From positions 496,001 to 560,000 of the forward strand of contig NZ_JABBFY010000002.1 in assembly GCF_012927115.1 (NCBI RefSeq): a DNA stretch of 64,000 nucleotides. Reading direction: 5' to 3'. The notes under the pieces are model-generated. The model ran no database searches, was not told where the DNA came from, and saw only the letters and a list, made by a program, of their open reading frames with translations. The position numbers and the translations under genes were made by a program. Every line of letters begins with the position of its first letter. Positions within the stretch are counted from its first letter, which is position 1. Of this stretch, positions 37,042-44,575 are shown piece after piece. The DNA comes from Sphingomonas sp. G-3-2-10. Lineage in GTDB: Bacteria; Pseudomonadota; Alphaproteobacteria; Sphingomonadales; Sphingomonadaceae.

Positions 37042-37425
37042 ATGAAGCTCCTCCTCGCACTCGCCTCGCCCCTGCTCCTCCAGACCACGACGGGCGCGGC
37101 ATGGGACATCGCTCCACGCTGGGATTGCTGGGCAACCCATCTGCGCATCTGCAACGGTCCCGGCGATTGCGAGGTCAGCGACAATGCCGCCCGCTTCCGC
37201 GTCGATTTCACCACCAACCGGATGTTCATCGGCAAGGATACGAAAGACCCGCTCGCCAGCGAGACGATCGAAGTCCGCTATTACTGGGACGGCGGCAGCT
37301 TCGGCACCGGCTCGACCAAGCTCGGGCTGAACAGCGGCGACGTCCTCTCGATCGCGGACAAACCCAAAGCCGGCACCACCCGCTATCCGATGATCGTCAG
37401 CCGCGCCGCCCCCGATCAGCAATAA
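37042..37425 (+). CDS. Small secreted protein, truncated by a stop
   Basis: 127 residues: signal-like MKLLLALASPLLLQTTTGAAW, then WDIAPRWDCWATHLRIC, and ending in APDQQ. A TAA at 37423-37425 is followed in frame by LFYGACTPQT and a TGA at 37456. The paralogue at 35006 has RLYYSECRPS at the same place, so the conserved C-terminal cysteine is lost to a premature stop. Read-through or error possible. Function unknown. Confidence 0.6.
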   Translation: MKLLLALASPLLLQTTTGAAWDIAPRWDCWATHLRICNGPGDCEVSDNAARFRVDFTTNRMFIGKDTKDPLASETIEVRYYWDGGSFGTGSTKLGLNSGDVLSIADKPKAGTTRYPMIVSRAAPDQQ

Positions 37426-37465
37426 CTCTTCTACGGCGCCTGCACGCCGCAGACATGACGCGCGC

Positions 37466-38120
37466 TCACAACGCCCTCACCGCCGCGCGGGTCTTCTTCC
37501 CGACCATCAGCGCGCTCAGCGCCCATACCAGCGCATCCGCCCGATCGGGCGACCGCCCCGGTCCTTCATAGCCGCCGCCCATCACCAGCCCGCACAGTTC
37601 GTCCTCCAGCTCGGACCATGCGCCGACATGCTTCACGCGGCCCGCTTCGTAGAGCAGGGAGACAGGCTCGGCCCGCACGCTCTTGCCCCGGGTCGCGCTC
37701 ACCAGCTTCACCGGCAAACCCGCATCCGCCGCGCGCAGCGTCGAAGCCACCATGTCGCCGCCCTGGTTCTTCTCGGCCACCACCCGGTCCGCGCCATGCC
37801 TGGCGGCGCATGCCGCCACCGCCCTCGCCCAGCCTTCGGGCGTCATCCCCCGCACGCTGGCGTCCTCGATCACATAGCCGCGCTCGTCACGGCCCAGCCC
37901 AACCGCCACGATCCCGCACGCATCGCCATCGGCGCTAACCGGCGGATCGACTCCGATCACGACGCGCACCAGCTCGGGCGGCGCCGCCACCCGGCACGCC
38001 TCGATCGTCTCGCGGGTCCATAGCGCGCCCGCAACATCGTCGATCATTTCGCCGTCCAGCTCCTGCCGCCCCAGCCGCGTGCCGCCATACTCGGCGATCA
38101 TCGCTTCGACGAGGCGTATG
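37466..38120 (-). pseudogene. GTA large terminase, C-terminal half
   Basis: About 215 residues in frame, from IRLVEAMIAEYGG to AAVRAL. This is the RNase-H-like nuclease half: VVIGVDPPVSADGDACG with the first Asp, VVAEKNQGGDMVAST, and SPDRADALVWALSAL with the last Asp. The ATPase N-terminal half is missing. The 5' side ends at the left inverted repeat of the IS1595-type transposon, and no matching terminase sequence is found beyond its other end. The residual frame continues into the transposon without significance. Confidence 0.85.
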
Positions 38121-38137
38121 TGTAGTTTACACACCCA
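38121..38137 (+). repeat. Left terminal inverted repeat of the transposon
   Basis: 17 bases, 16 of which pair with the reverse complement of 41286-41302. It directly abuts the truncated terminase. Confidence 0.8.
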
Positions 38138-38161
38138 AGCATCCGCGCATATATCGCGGGC

Positions 38162-38838
38162 ATGGATTTGCTCGACAGGTTCTTCGCGCAGTTGAACGCC
38201 ATCCAGTCGGTCTGGATGCCCTTCCTTGTGGCGATGTTCGTTGCCTGCTTCGCAATCTGGAAAGCGATGGACTGGCGGTATAACGGCATCATTGCCCGCC
38301 TTCGAGAAGACATCACCTATCTGGAACGCGCGATAAGCCGAGAGGCGAAGCATCCCCCGGTCCATGAACCGACGCCGACCCCAGCATTATCAGCCCGCGC
38401 AACGACTCAAATTCCGTCGCCTGAGCGCGTCTATTTGCCCGGCAGCGTGACCATCGAGTTCATGGCCAAGCTACGTACCGAGCTAACAGGCGCTCAGGCC
38501 GACAAGATACTGAGCACCTACGTGGGCAAATGGCTTCGGGTTAAGGGACCGTTTCCAAAACAGGCTTGGCGGAGGGGGAAGCCTACGTTGCGCTTGACCC
38601 TGATAGGACCAAGCCCGCGAGACAATGGCTATCCGAACAAGCCACCCTTTGGTTCGTCTCTCAGCATGACGTGATTGAGGCGCTTGCAAGAGGTGACGAA
38701 ATCGAAGCGTTGGGCGAGATCGAAAATATCAGCGACCTAGGCTTCATCTTGATTCGTTGCGAGATCATCACTCATACAGCAGCACCGCCACCGCGCCCCA
38801 AAGCCCGCACGCGAAAGACCCTACCAAAAGCGCCGTGA
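38162..38838 (+). pseudogene. Passenger membrane-anchored protein, frameshifted
   Basis: The first frame gives a membrane helix (about 18-36, VWMPFLVAMFVACFAIW) and a soluble part ending GKWLRVKGP. At about 38545-38552 it goes out of frame. The other frame continues with KTGLAEGEAYVALDPDRTK and LWFVSQHDVIEALARGDEIEALG, ending ISDLGFILIRCEI. Adding one base joins them into one protein of about 225 residues with a beta-rich, OB-like C-terminal half. Function unknown. First passenger, just inside the left end. Confidence 0.65.
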
Positions 38839-38993
38839 GTAGCCAGTATTCCAGCGGTTCAATGCGAGGACGCTTCACGCTCCATCCAAAGCGGAGCAAA
38901 TCCTACATTGCGAGTCCAAAACGCGCGGCAGTAAATTCGCCCCGCGCTTGAGAACGCCGGAAGGCTCGGGGATACTCGGGCCTTCTTGCTGAA

Positions 38994-39194
38994 TCAGGTT
39001 ACCGTCCGCTTCCTGAGAAGGGCGAATGCGCCCCAAATCACGGCCAGCTGGAAAACTATAAGAGGTGGCCAGAAAACATTGATCGCGGTGAACGCGGTGA
39101 GAACGAGAGCGACTGTTAACAGCGCTTGCGGAGCCACGATTCTGGAAACGACCATGATCATCGCAATGGCGCACTGATATAGAGCGACGCCCAT
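38994..39194 (-). CDS. Small two-helix membrane protein
   Basis: 66 residues with two hydrophobic segments (about 5-26 and 30-58). Starts ATG 39194 directly after the TAG of the 54-residue gene (TAGATG), so the two are coupled. Passenger of the transposon; function unknown. Confidence 0.55.
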   Translation of the reverse strand: MGVALYQCAIAMIMVVSRIVAPQALLTVALVLTAFTAINVFWPPLIVFQLAVIWGAFALLRKRTVT

Positions 39195-39359
39195 CTACTC
39201 GGTTGCATCTGCGGGCTTCTCCACCGGCTTTTGCTTCGCGATCTTCGCCAACCGCTCCTTGAAGCGCTCCGGGTCGTCGTCAGTCTCAAGCTCGCGGGCG
39301 GCCTGCTTGAACTTGTCGAGTTGACTCTGTTCCATCTGGTCTGTCTTTTTGTCAGTCAT
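39195..39359 (-). CDS. 54-residue charged protein of the transposon
   Basis: Begins MTDKKTDQMEQSQLDKFKQAA, then RELETDDDPERFKERLAKIAKQ, and ends PADATE: a strongly charged helical protein. I recognise closely similar small proteins from alphaproteobacterial mobile regions but know no role. Its ATG (39359) overlaps the start codon of the divergent DUF3800 gene by two bases. Confidence 0.75.
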   Translation of the reverse strand: MTDKKTDQMEQSQLDKFKQAARELETDDDPERFKERLAKIAKQKPVEKPADATE

Positions 39360-40170
39360 GGCACGACCTCAATATAGCATGTTTATCGACGATACCGGCG
39401 ATGTGACAAACAGCACAACGAATGATGCGCAAAATAGATATGCCAGCATCACCGGTGTCATCATTGACCGAACGTATCTTGAGAAGACATTTGAGCCGAG
39501 CTTCCAGACCATTGTGAAAAGGCACTTCGGCGAAAATGAGGATGGAACGCCCGTCATTCTTCATCGGCGCAAGATGATTTCTCCACCCCAGTTGGGGCCG
39601 TTCGCGTGCCTGAGAGATCAAGCGAAGCGCGATGCCTGGGATAGGGCCTGCCTCGATATGATGACCCGCGCCGCCTACACCGTTGTGACTGTTTGTTTGG
39701 ATAAGGTGGCCTTCTACTACCACCACCCGAAAGCCACGCTGGATGTGTACCAAACGCTAATCCAGAATGCAGTCGAGCGATATTTCTATTTTTTGCGTGC
39801 CAACGGTACAGGCGACGTTGTCGTCGAGGCGCAAAATGCTGGCACTGACTTGGCGATCAAGACACGATTCCGGGCGGTGATCGAGAACGGGTCCGAGCAC
39901 ATTTCGGCCGATAAATTGCAGGCGGTTTTTACGTCAAAAGAAATCAATATCGAGCCAAAAAGCGCGGGTTATCCCGGCCTGCAATTCGCGGATTTGATCG
40001 CGCGACCCGCCTTTGCGCATTGCCGAGCCGTCTATGCGAACGACACAAGCGACCTAACAGCGTTCGCGCGGCAGATCGCTCCAATTTTGGAAAATTATAA
40101 GTTCTATCGGAGCAAAGAGGGGAAGCCAGATGGCTATGGCCGGATATGGCGACCGACCCTAAAACGCTAA
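39358..40170 (+). CDS. DUF3800 domain protein (RNase H-like)
   Basis: 270 residues from ATG 39358; a later ATG at 39379 is also possible. It begins SMFIDDTGDVTNSTTN (the DUF3800 start, with DDTG, as in IDESG) and contains DVVVEAQNAGTDLAI and YPGLQFADLIARPAF, where the second and third acidic positions of the family lie. Such proteins occur in mobile elements and defence regions and are thought to be RNase-H-like. Passenger of the transposon. Confidence 0.85.
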   Translation: MARPQYSMFIDDTGDVTNSTTNDAQNRYASITGVIIDRTYLEKTFEPSFQTIVKRHFGENEDGTPVILHRRKMISPPQLGPFACLRDQAKRDAWDRACLDMMTRAAYTVVTVCLDKVAFYYHHPKATLDVYQTLIQNAVERYFYFLRANGTGDVVVEAQNAGTDLAIKTRFRAVIENGSEHISADKLQAVFTSKEINIEPKSAGYPGLQFADLIARPAFAHCRAVYANDTSDLTAFARQIAPILENYKFYRSKEGKPDGYGRIWRPTLKR

Positions 40171-40193
40171 ACGGCCCCTGATTCAGGAGCCGT
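40171..40193. terminator. Hairpin after the DUF3800 gene
   Basis: Stem ACGGC-C-CCTG / CAGG-A-GCCGT with loop ATT; one mismatch. It starts one base after the DUF3800 stop. No T tract, so a bidirectional terminator is only possible. Confidence 0.45.
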
Positions 40194-40250
40194 CCAAGCA
40201 TGCTGGCTTGTGCCTCCGGTCGAACCGGATTGGGATATAGATGATTCGTT

Positions 40251-40280
40251 ATGCGTCAGAAGTCAACGCTTCTGACGCAT
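40251..40280. other. Perfect 12-bp hairpin overlapping the transposase stop
   Basis: ATGCGTCAGAAG (40251-40262) and CTTCTGACGCAT (40269-40280) pair perfectly around a six-base loop that contains the TGA of the transposase. A structure for transcript stability or termination is likely. Confidence 0.6.
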
Positions 40281-41243
40281 AAAATCCATGAGGTACTGCC
40301 TGCCCTCAGCGAGCGGCTTGAGCGGCGCCAGAGCGTTGCGCGCCCGCTGGCGATCATCAACGCCGTTGGCGATCCGGTTGTTATAGCGGAACTCGAACTC
40401 AGCCAGATAGCGGTGAAGGTGCTGCTCGCCGCAATGCTGATACACGCCTTTCATGCCGCGCTTGAAAATCGAAAACGCGCCTTCAACGGTGTTCGTGTGG
40501 ATCGTGCGGTCGCTGTAATCGACGTACTGGCGCGCGCCGTGAAGCGTGGTGCCATGCTCAGCGAACGACTTGCCGATGCGCTGATACATGCGGGCTTCGT
40601 CCGTCATGAGGCGGGCCTCGCGGCTGATGTTCTGCAGCACGATCGGGTGGACCTCATCGGCGCGGAAGCGGTCGAACGTGAAGGTCTTCATGGTGCGGGT
40701 TTCGCGGTCCACGAGGGCGAGGACGCCCATCTTGTGAGCCGTGCCAGCGCGGGCCTTCTGGACGCCGTGGCGCAGGCCGAAATAGGTTTCGTCCACTTCC
40801 ACAGCGCCACCGCCCGAACCGAACGGGATATCCAGATCGCCGGAGCGCATCGCCTCACGGATGCGGTGAGCGAGGAACCACGCCGACTTGTACTGGACCT
40901 CCAGAACGCGGCTTAGCTGGTGAGCGGAAATGCCCTTCTTGCTGCTCACCATGAGGTGAACGGCCTGAAGCATCTTGTGCAGCGGCATGCGGGCATGCTC
41001 GAACACGGTGCCCACCTTCACGGTGAACTGCGCGCGGCACTCGCCGCACTTCTTGAGGCCGTGACGGACAGCGCCTTCCGGGTTCTTCTTGCTCGGCTTC
41101 GAACGGACGCCGCCTAGATCATAGACCCGGCCACCGACCACGCCACAATGCGGGCACGTCACCCCACCGGCCCAGACAACGCTCTCAAGAAAAGCGAAAG
41201 CCTTGGCTTCGTCGTGGAAGTGCGGGGAAGAAAGAACCGACAT
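40263..41243 (-). CDS. IS1595-family transposase
   Basis: 326 residues. N-terminal zinc ribbon with CPHC (30-33) and CGEC (66-69). A helix-turn-helix-like stretch (KKGISAHQLSRVLEVQYKSA) is followed by the catalytic core: VEVDETYFG (Asp151), LMTDEARMY (Asp215) and NTVEGAFSIFKRG (Asn251/Glu254). These match the IS1595/ISXO2-type DDE transposase. It is complete and intact, so mobility may be retained. Confidence 0.95.
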   Translation of the reverse strand: MSVLSSPHFHDEAKAFAFLESVVWAGGVTCPHCGVVGGRVYDLGGVRSKPSKKNPEGAVRHGLKKCGECRAQFTVKVGTVFEHARMPLHKMLQAVHLMVSSKKGISAHQLSRVLEVQYKSAWFLAHRIREAMRSGDLDIPFGSGGGAVEVDETYFGLRHGVQKARAGTAHKMGVLALVDRETRTMKTFTFDRFRADEVHPIVLQNISREARLMTDEARMYQRIGKSFAEHGTTLHGARQYVDYSDRTIHTNTVEGAFSIFKRGMKGVYQHCGEQHLHRYLAEFEFRYNNRIANGVDDRQRARNALAPLKPLAEGRQYLMDFMRQKR

Positions 41244-41285
41244 GGTGAAACGCTCCGTTGATGCTCTCTATATGCATCATCCGGA

Positions 41286-41302
41286 TGGGTTTGTAAACTA
41301 CA
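41286..41302 (-). repeat. Right terminal inverted repeat of the transposon
   Basis: Reverse complement is TGTAGTTTACAAACCCA, equal to the left repeat except one base. It lies upstream of the transposase start. Confidence 0.8.
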
Positions 41303-41366
41303 TAAACGCGCGATATGTGCCAGATCAGCGTTACGATGTCAAGTTAAAATCACCGATCTGGTTAAG

Positions 41367-41840
41367 TTACCAAATCCCGCCGCCCGTTGCGCCCGCGCGA
41401 TACTCTGCGATCCGTCGCCCGGTCGCGGGCGAAACCCCCTCGGGCAGTGCATCCAGCGCGAACCAGCCCACTTCGGCGATCTCCAGCGCGTCGGCCTTCG
41501 CCAGCGCCGCTTCGCCACCCTCGGCCAGGCGCACGACGAAGATCACGATGTGATCGTCCTTATATTCGCGCCGGCTGTGATAGACGCCCAGCACCCGCTC
41601 GACCGCGAAGGTCTCGATCGCCACTTCCTCGCGCAGTTCGCGCGCCAGCGCGGCTTCGAACCCCTCGCCCTTCTTCACGCCTCCGCCGGGAAAGGCCCAT
41701 CCCGCCGCGAAGGTATGCCGCACCAGCGCCACGCGCCCCTGCGCATCCAGCACCATCGCCCGCACGCCCAGCGTTCGCGGCCGCGTGACAAACCACCACG
41801 CCCGCGCCGCCTTGCCGACCAACCTGTGCGCCAACGCCAT
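41367..41840 (-). CDS. NUDIX hydrolase
   Basis: 157 residues. The Nudix box is intact: GGVKKGEGFEAALARELREE, with the Gly, Glu and REL-EE residues in place. It hydrolyses nucleoside diphosphates linked to another moiety; substrate unknown. The N-terminus (RLVGKAARAWWFVTRPR) is basic. It starts after a short gap from the transposon end and is otherwise ordinary. Confidence 0.92.
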   Translation of the reverse strand: MALAHRLVGKAARAWWFVTRPRTLGVRAMVLDAQGRVALVRHTFAAGWAFPGGGVKKGEGFEAALARELREEVAIETFAVERVLGVYHSRREYKDDHIVIFVVRLAEGGEAALAKADALEIAEVGWFALDALPEGVSPATGRRIAEYRAGATGGGIW

Positions 41841-41984
41841 GCGATCCTCCTCAGGCGATCAGGCTAGGTCGCTGCGTCCCTCAAGTCACCATCCGCGATG
41901 CGGGCGTCCCGGTTCGCTTGGCGGCGCACTTTTCCCGAACTCATCGCCCCGGATGCAATCGATACTTCTACCCGCGCGGCATTT

Positions 41985-42050
41985 GGCTGTGCTCCGGCGA
42001 AGACCGGTGCACAGCTTGTTCCTCTGCGTCCTCTGCGCCTCTGCGCGAAA
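41985..42050. repeat. Composite intergenic repeat (copy 1)
   Basis: Starts GGCTGTGCTCCGGCGAAGACC and continues with a segment CCTCTGCGCCTCTGCGCGAA. The same two parts recur at 47595-47747, so this is a dispersed repeat. No coding frame. Confidence 0.65.
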
Positions 42051-42071
42051 GTCTCTTCGGCGCCGTCGCGC

Positions 42072-43673
42072 CTAAAGCGCCCGAAAGCTGAAATTCCGGA
42101 ACCGCGCCTTCCCCGTCCCCGCCGAATACAGCCCCGGCCGCAGCATCAGGAACCCGCCACGCACATTGTGGTGATAGCCGGAGACTTCCATCCCCCGGTC
42201 GAACCGCCGCCACGTCGCCCCCCCATCGCTCGACGTATCGTAAGTCACGATGTGCCGATCGTTGGTCACCCGCATCCGCATCTGTTTCCCATGCGGATTG
42301 GCCGGTCGCCCGCGCTCGATGCCGTACTGGTGCGTCACGAAGCGCTTCGCATCGAACCCCAGCCCGCAATAAAGCTGCTTGTCGTAGAACAGCACCAGCC
42401 CAGCGACGCCGCCTTCCTCGATCTCGATGTCGCATTCGAACCGGTACGCCTGGTCCCCTGCGATCAGCAGCAGCGGCGATGAATCGACCGGCGCCTTGCC
42501 GCTCGCTTCGAGGATCAGCGTGTTGCTCTCCACCCGCGCGCGTTTGGCCTCATCAGGCCGCGGCTGGAAAAAATTCCACTTCCGCCCCAGATCCAGCGTC
42601 GCGAAATCGTCGGACAGCTTCATCCCGTGGGTCACCGCCGTCCCACCCTTGGGCTTGGCGATGGGCTTGGACAGGTCGCCGCCCTTCATCCGGAACCAGC
42701 CATCCTTGGTCCACTCGACCGGATCGAGCAGCGCCTGCCGCCCCAGTGTCCAATATCCGTTCTCGAAGCCGTGATAGACCGACCACCAGCTCCCGTCCGG
42801 CCCCTCGACCAACGTCGCATGCCCGCGCGACCACCATTTCTCGCGAATATCGGTCGTCCTCACGATCGGGTTGGCGGGGCAATCCTCCCACGGTCCGTGG
42901 ATCGATTTCGATCGCGCCGCGATCACCATATGCCCGGTCGGCGGCCCGGCGGTCCCGCCCACCGCCGTGATCAGGTAGAAATAGCCGCCATGCCGCAGGA
43001 TCTTCGGCCCTTCGGGGCTGAACCCTTCCACGATCCAGTCGCTCGGATAGCGCCACGGATCATAGACATGCTCGACTTCGCCAACGGTCTTGAGGCCATC
43101 GTCGGAAAGCCGGATCCGGTCGCCGCCCGACAGGAACAGCCAGCGCGACCCGTCCTCGCCCACTGCATGGCCCGGATCGATATGGTTCGGCAGCACCAGA
43201 TCGATCGGCTCGCTCCACGGCCCCTCGATCCTGTCCGCCCACAGCACATAGCTGGTATTGGGCGAGGCCTTCACCGGCACGTAGAGATAATAACGGCTGC
43301 CGACCTTGCAGAGCTCGGGCGCCCAGACCGATCCGATATTCTTCGTCAGCGCCGCGGTCACCGGCGTCCAGTTCACCAGATCGCGGGAATGCCAGATCAC
43401 CAGACCCGGGTAGGAATCGAAGGTCGAGAAGGTCATGTAATAATCCGCGCCATCCTTCAGGATCGTCGGATCGGGATGGTCCCCGGCCATCAGCGGATTG
43501 AGGAACTTGCCGTTGCCCAGATCGGCGATGCGCTGATTGTCGAACCCGCGCTTCCAGTCGGGCGCCGTTGCCGCCGGAGCAGCCTCGGCTACCCCGGGGA
43601 CCGCCAAAGCCGGGATCGTCAGCGCCGGCGCCGCCAGTCCCGCCAAAGCCTCGCGCCGCGTCAGTTCGCTCAC
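42072..43673 (-). CDS. Glycoside hydrolase family 43-type protein (Tat exported)
   Basis: 533 residues from GTG 43673; a GTG at 43697 is another choice. Tat-like leader SELTRREALAGLAAPALTI with the RR pair. The five-bladed propeller domain shows the GH43 acids: HPDPTILKDG (catalytic Asp), IGSVWAPELC, and EGFSPEGPKI (catalytic Glu). The C-terminal 180 residues are a DUF1349/concanavalin-like sheet (YRFECDIEIEEGGVAGL). It probably cleaves xylan- or arabinan-type sugars in the periplasm. A possible LacI-type operator lies upstream. Confidence 0.9.
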   Translation of the reverse strand: MSELTRREALAGLAAPALTIPALAVPGVAEAAPAATAPDWKRGFDNQRIADLGNGKFLNPLMAGDHPDPTILKDGADYYMTFSTFDSYPGLVIWHSRDLVNWTPVTAALTKNIGSVWAPELCKVGSRYYLYVPVKASPNTSYVLWADRIEGPWSEPIDLVLPNHIDPGHAVGEDGSRWLFLSGGDRIRLSDDGLKTVGEVEHVYDPWRYPSDWIVEGFSPEGPKILRHGGYFYLITAVGGTAGPPTGHMVIAARSKSIHGPWEDCPANPIVRTTDIREKWWSRGHATLVEGPDGSWWSVYHGFENGYWTLGRQALLDPVEWTKDGWFRMKGGDLSKPIAKPKGGTAVTHGMKLSDDFATLDLGRKWNFFQPRPDEAKRARVESNTLILEASGKAPVDSSPLLLIAGDQAYRFECDIEIEEGGVAGLVLFYDKQLYCGLGFDAKRFVTHQYGIERGRPANPHGKQMRMRVTNDRHIVTYDTSSDGGATWRRFDRGMEVSGYHHNVRGGFLMLRPGLYSAGTGKARFRNFSFRAL

Positions 43674-43703
43674 ATGCCTCTCCCTGATACTCGTCACTGC
43701 GTT

Positions 43704-43735
43704 TGTTAGCGCTATCGTATGACACCGGTTACTTG
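43704..43735. promoter_or_regulatory. Possible LacI-type operators upstream of the GH43 gene
   Basis: TGTTAGCGCTAT (43704-43715), half of the palindrome TTAGCGCTAA, followed by ATGACACCGGTTAC (43719-43732) with an ACCGGT core. Both resemble operators of sugar-responsive LacI regulators in proteobacteria. Position just upstream of the GH43 start fits repression by a sugar. Confidence 0.45.
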
Positions 43736-43879
43736 CTTGTCAAAAAGCCGATGCGCAGCGATGCGCGATACGCTATGATCGCGCCAACCGCGTGACTGGC
43801 GACTGAGATGGAGCACCATCGGGGAGCGCGGGGCCGACGCCGCATCGCCTGGGCATCTCTCGCAACCGAGGAGTCCCGC

Positions 43880-44575
43880 ATGCCCGAACCCCAGCCGCTC
43901 CACATCGCATTCCTGCTGTTCCCCAACGTCACCCAGCTCGATCTGACCGGCCCGGCGCAGGTCCTTTCCCGCCTCGGCAACGCCAGGCTCGATCTCGTCG
44001 CGAAGACCCGCGATCCGGTCGATACCGACGCTCAGTTCCAGCTCCTGCCCACCGCGACCTTCGCCGATGTCCCGCACACCGACATCCTCTGCGTCCCCGG
44101 CGGCTTCGGCGTCGTGCCCGCGATGGAGGATCCCGAAACCCTCGCCTGGCTGCGACGGGTCGGCGCGGACGCGACCTGGGTCACCAGCGTCTGCACCGGC
44201 TCGCTCCTCCTCGCCGCCGCCGGGCTGCTCAAAGGCTACAAGTCCGCCTGCCACTGGGCCTCACGCGAGCAGCTCGCCTTTTTCGGCGTCGAGCCGGTCG
44301 CCGAACGAGTCGTTTTCGACCGCAATCGCGTCTCGGGCGGCGGCGTCACCGCCGGCATCGATTTCGCGCTCGCCCTCACCGCCGCGATCCGTGGCGAAGC
44401 GCACGCGAAGTTCGTCCAGCTCAGCCTCGAATATGATCCGGCCCCGCCCTTCGACAGCGGCTCCCCCGAACGCGCCAGCCCGGAAACCCTCGCGCAGTAC
44501 AAGGCGATGGTCGAACGCTTCGCTCCCGGCCGCGTCGAGCAGGTCCGCGCCATCGCCGAGCGCCTGAAGGACTAG
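43880..44575 (+). CDS. DJ-1/PfpI family protein, isonitrile-hydratase-like
   Basis: 231 residues from ATG 43880. The fold is seen from HIAFLLFPNVTQLDLTGPAQVL. The nucleophile elbow TSVCTGSLLLAAAGLL carries the Cys-Thr pair used by isonitrile hydratase (InhA), and KSACHWASREQL follows. Isonitrile hydratase converts isonitriles to N-formamides. The family also contains other enzymes and regulators, so specificity is inferred. It overlaps the convergent cytochrome gene by 4 bases. Confidence 0.88.
   Translation: MPEPQPLHIAFLLFPNVTQLDLTGPAQVLSRLGNARLDLVAKTRDPVDTDAQFQLLPTATFADVPHTDILCVPGGFGVVPAMEDPETLAWLRRVGADATWVTSVCTGSLLLAAAGLLKGYKSACHWASREQLAFFGVEPVAERVVFDRNRVSGGGVTAGIDFALALTAAIRGEAHAKFVQLSLEYDPAPPFDSGSPERASPETLAQYKAMVERFAPGRVEQVRAIAERLKD

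Larger units (their letters stand above)
38121..41302. mobile_element. IS1595-family transposon with passenger genes
   Basis: 3182 bases bounded by 17-bp terminal inverted repeats differing at one position: TGTAGTTTACACACCCA at 38121-38137 and TGGGTTTGTAAACTACA at 41286-41302. It contains a transposase gene and four passengers: a frameshifted membrane protein, two small coupled genes and a DUF3800 protein. It interrupts the terminase. The 8 bases outside each end (GGCGTATG and TAAACGCG) differ, so no target duplication is visible, as expected if a deletion occurred next to one end. Confidence 0.85.

Noticed and set aside
30069..38120. Intact prophage
   Set aside because: Gene content and order match a GTA cluster; no integrase, lysis or replication genes are seen, and the head-to-tail middle is deleted.
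40171..40262. tRNA-like segment with GGTCGAACCGGATT after DUF3800
   Set aside because: It has a T-arm-like stretch but no acceptor stem, D arm or anticodon arm that pairs.
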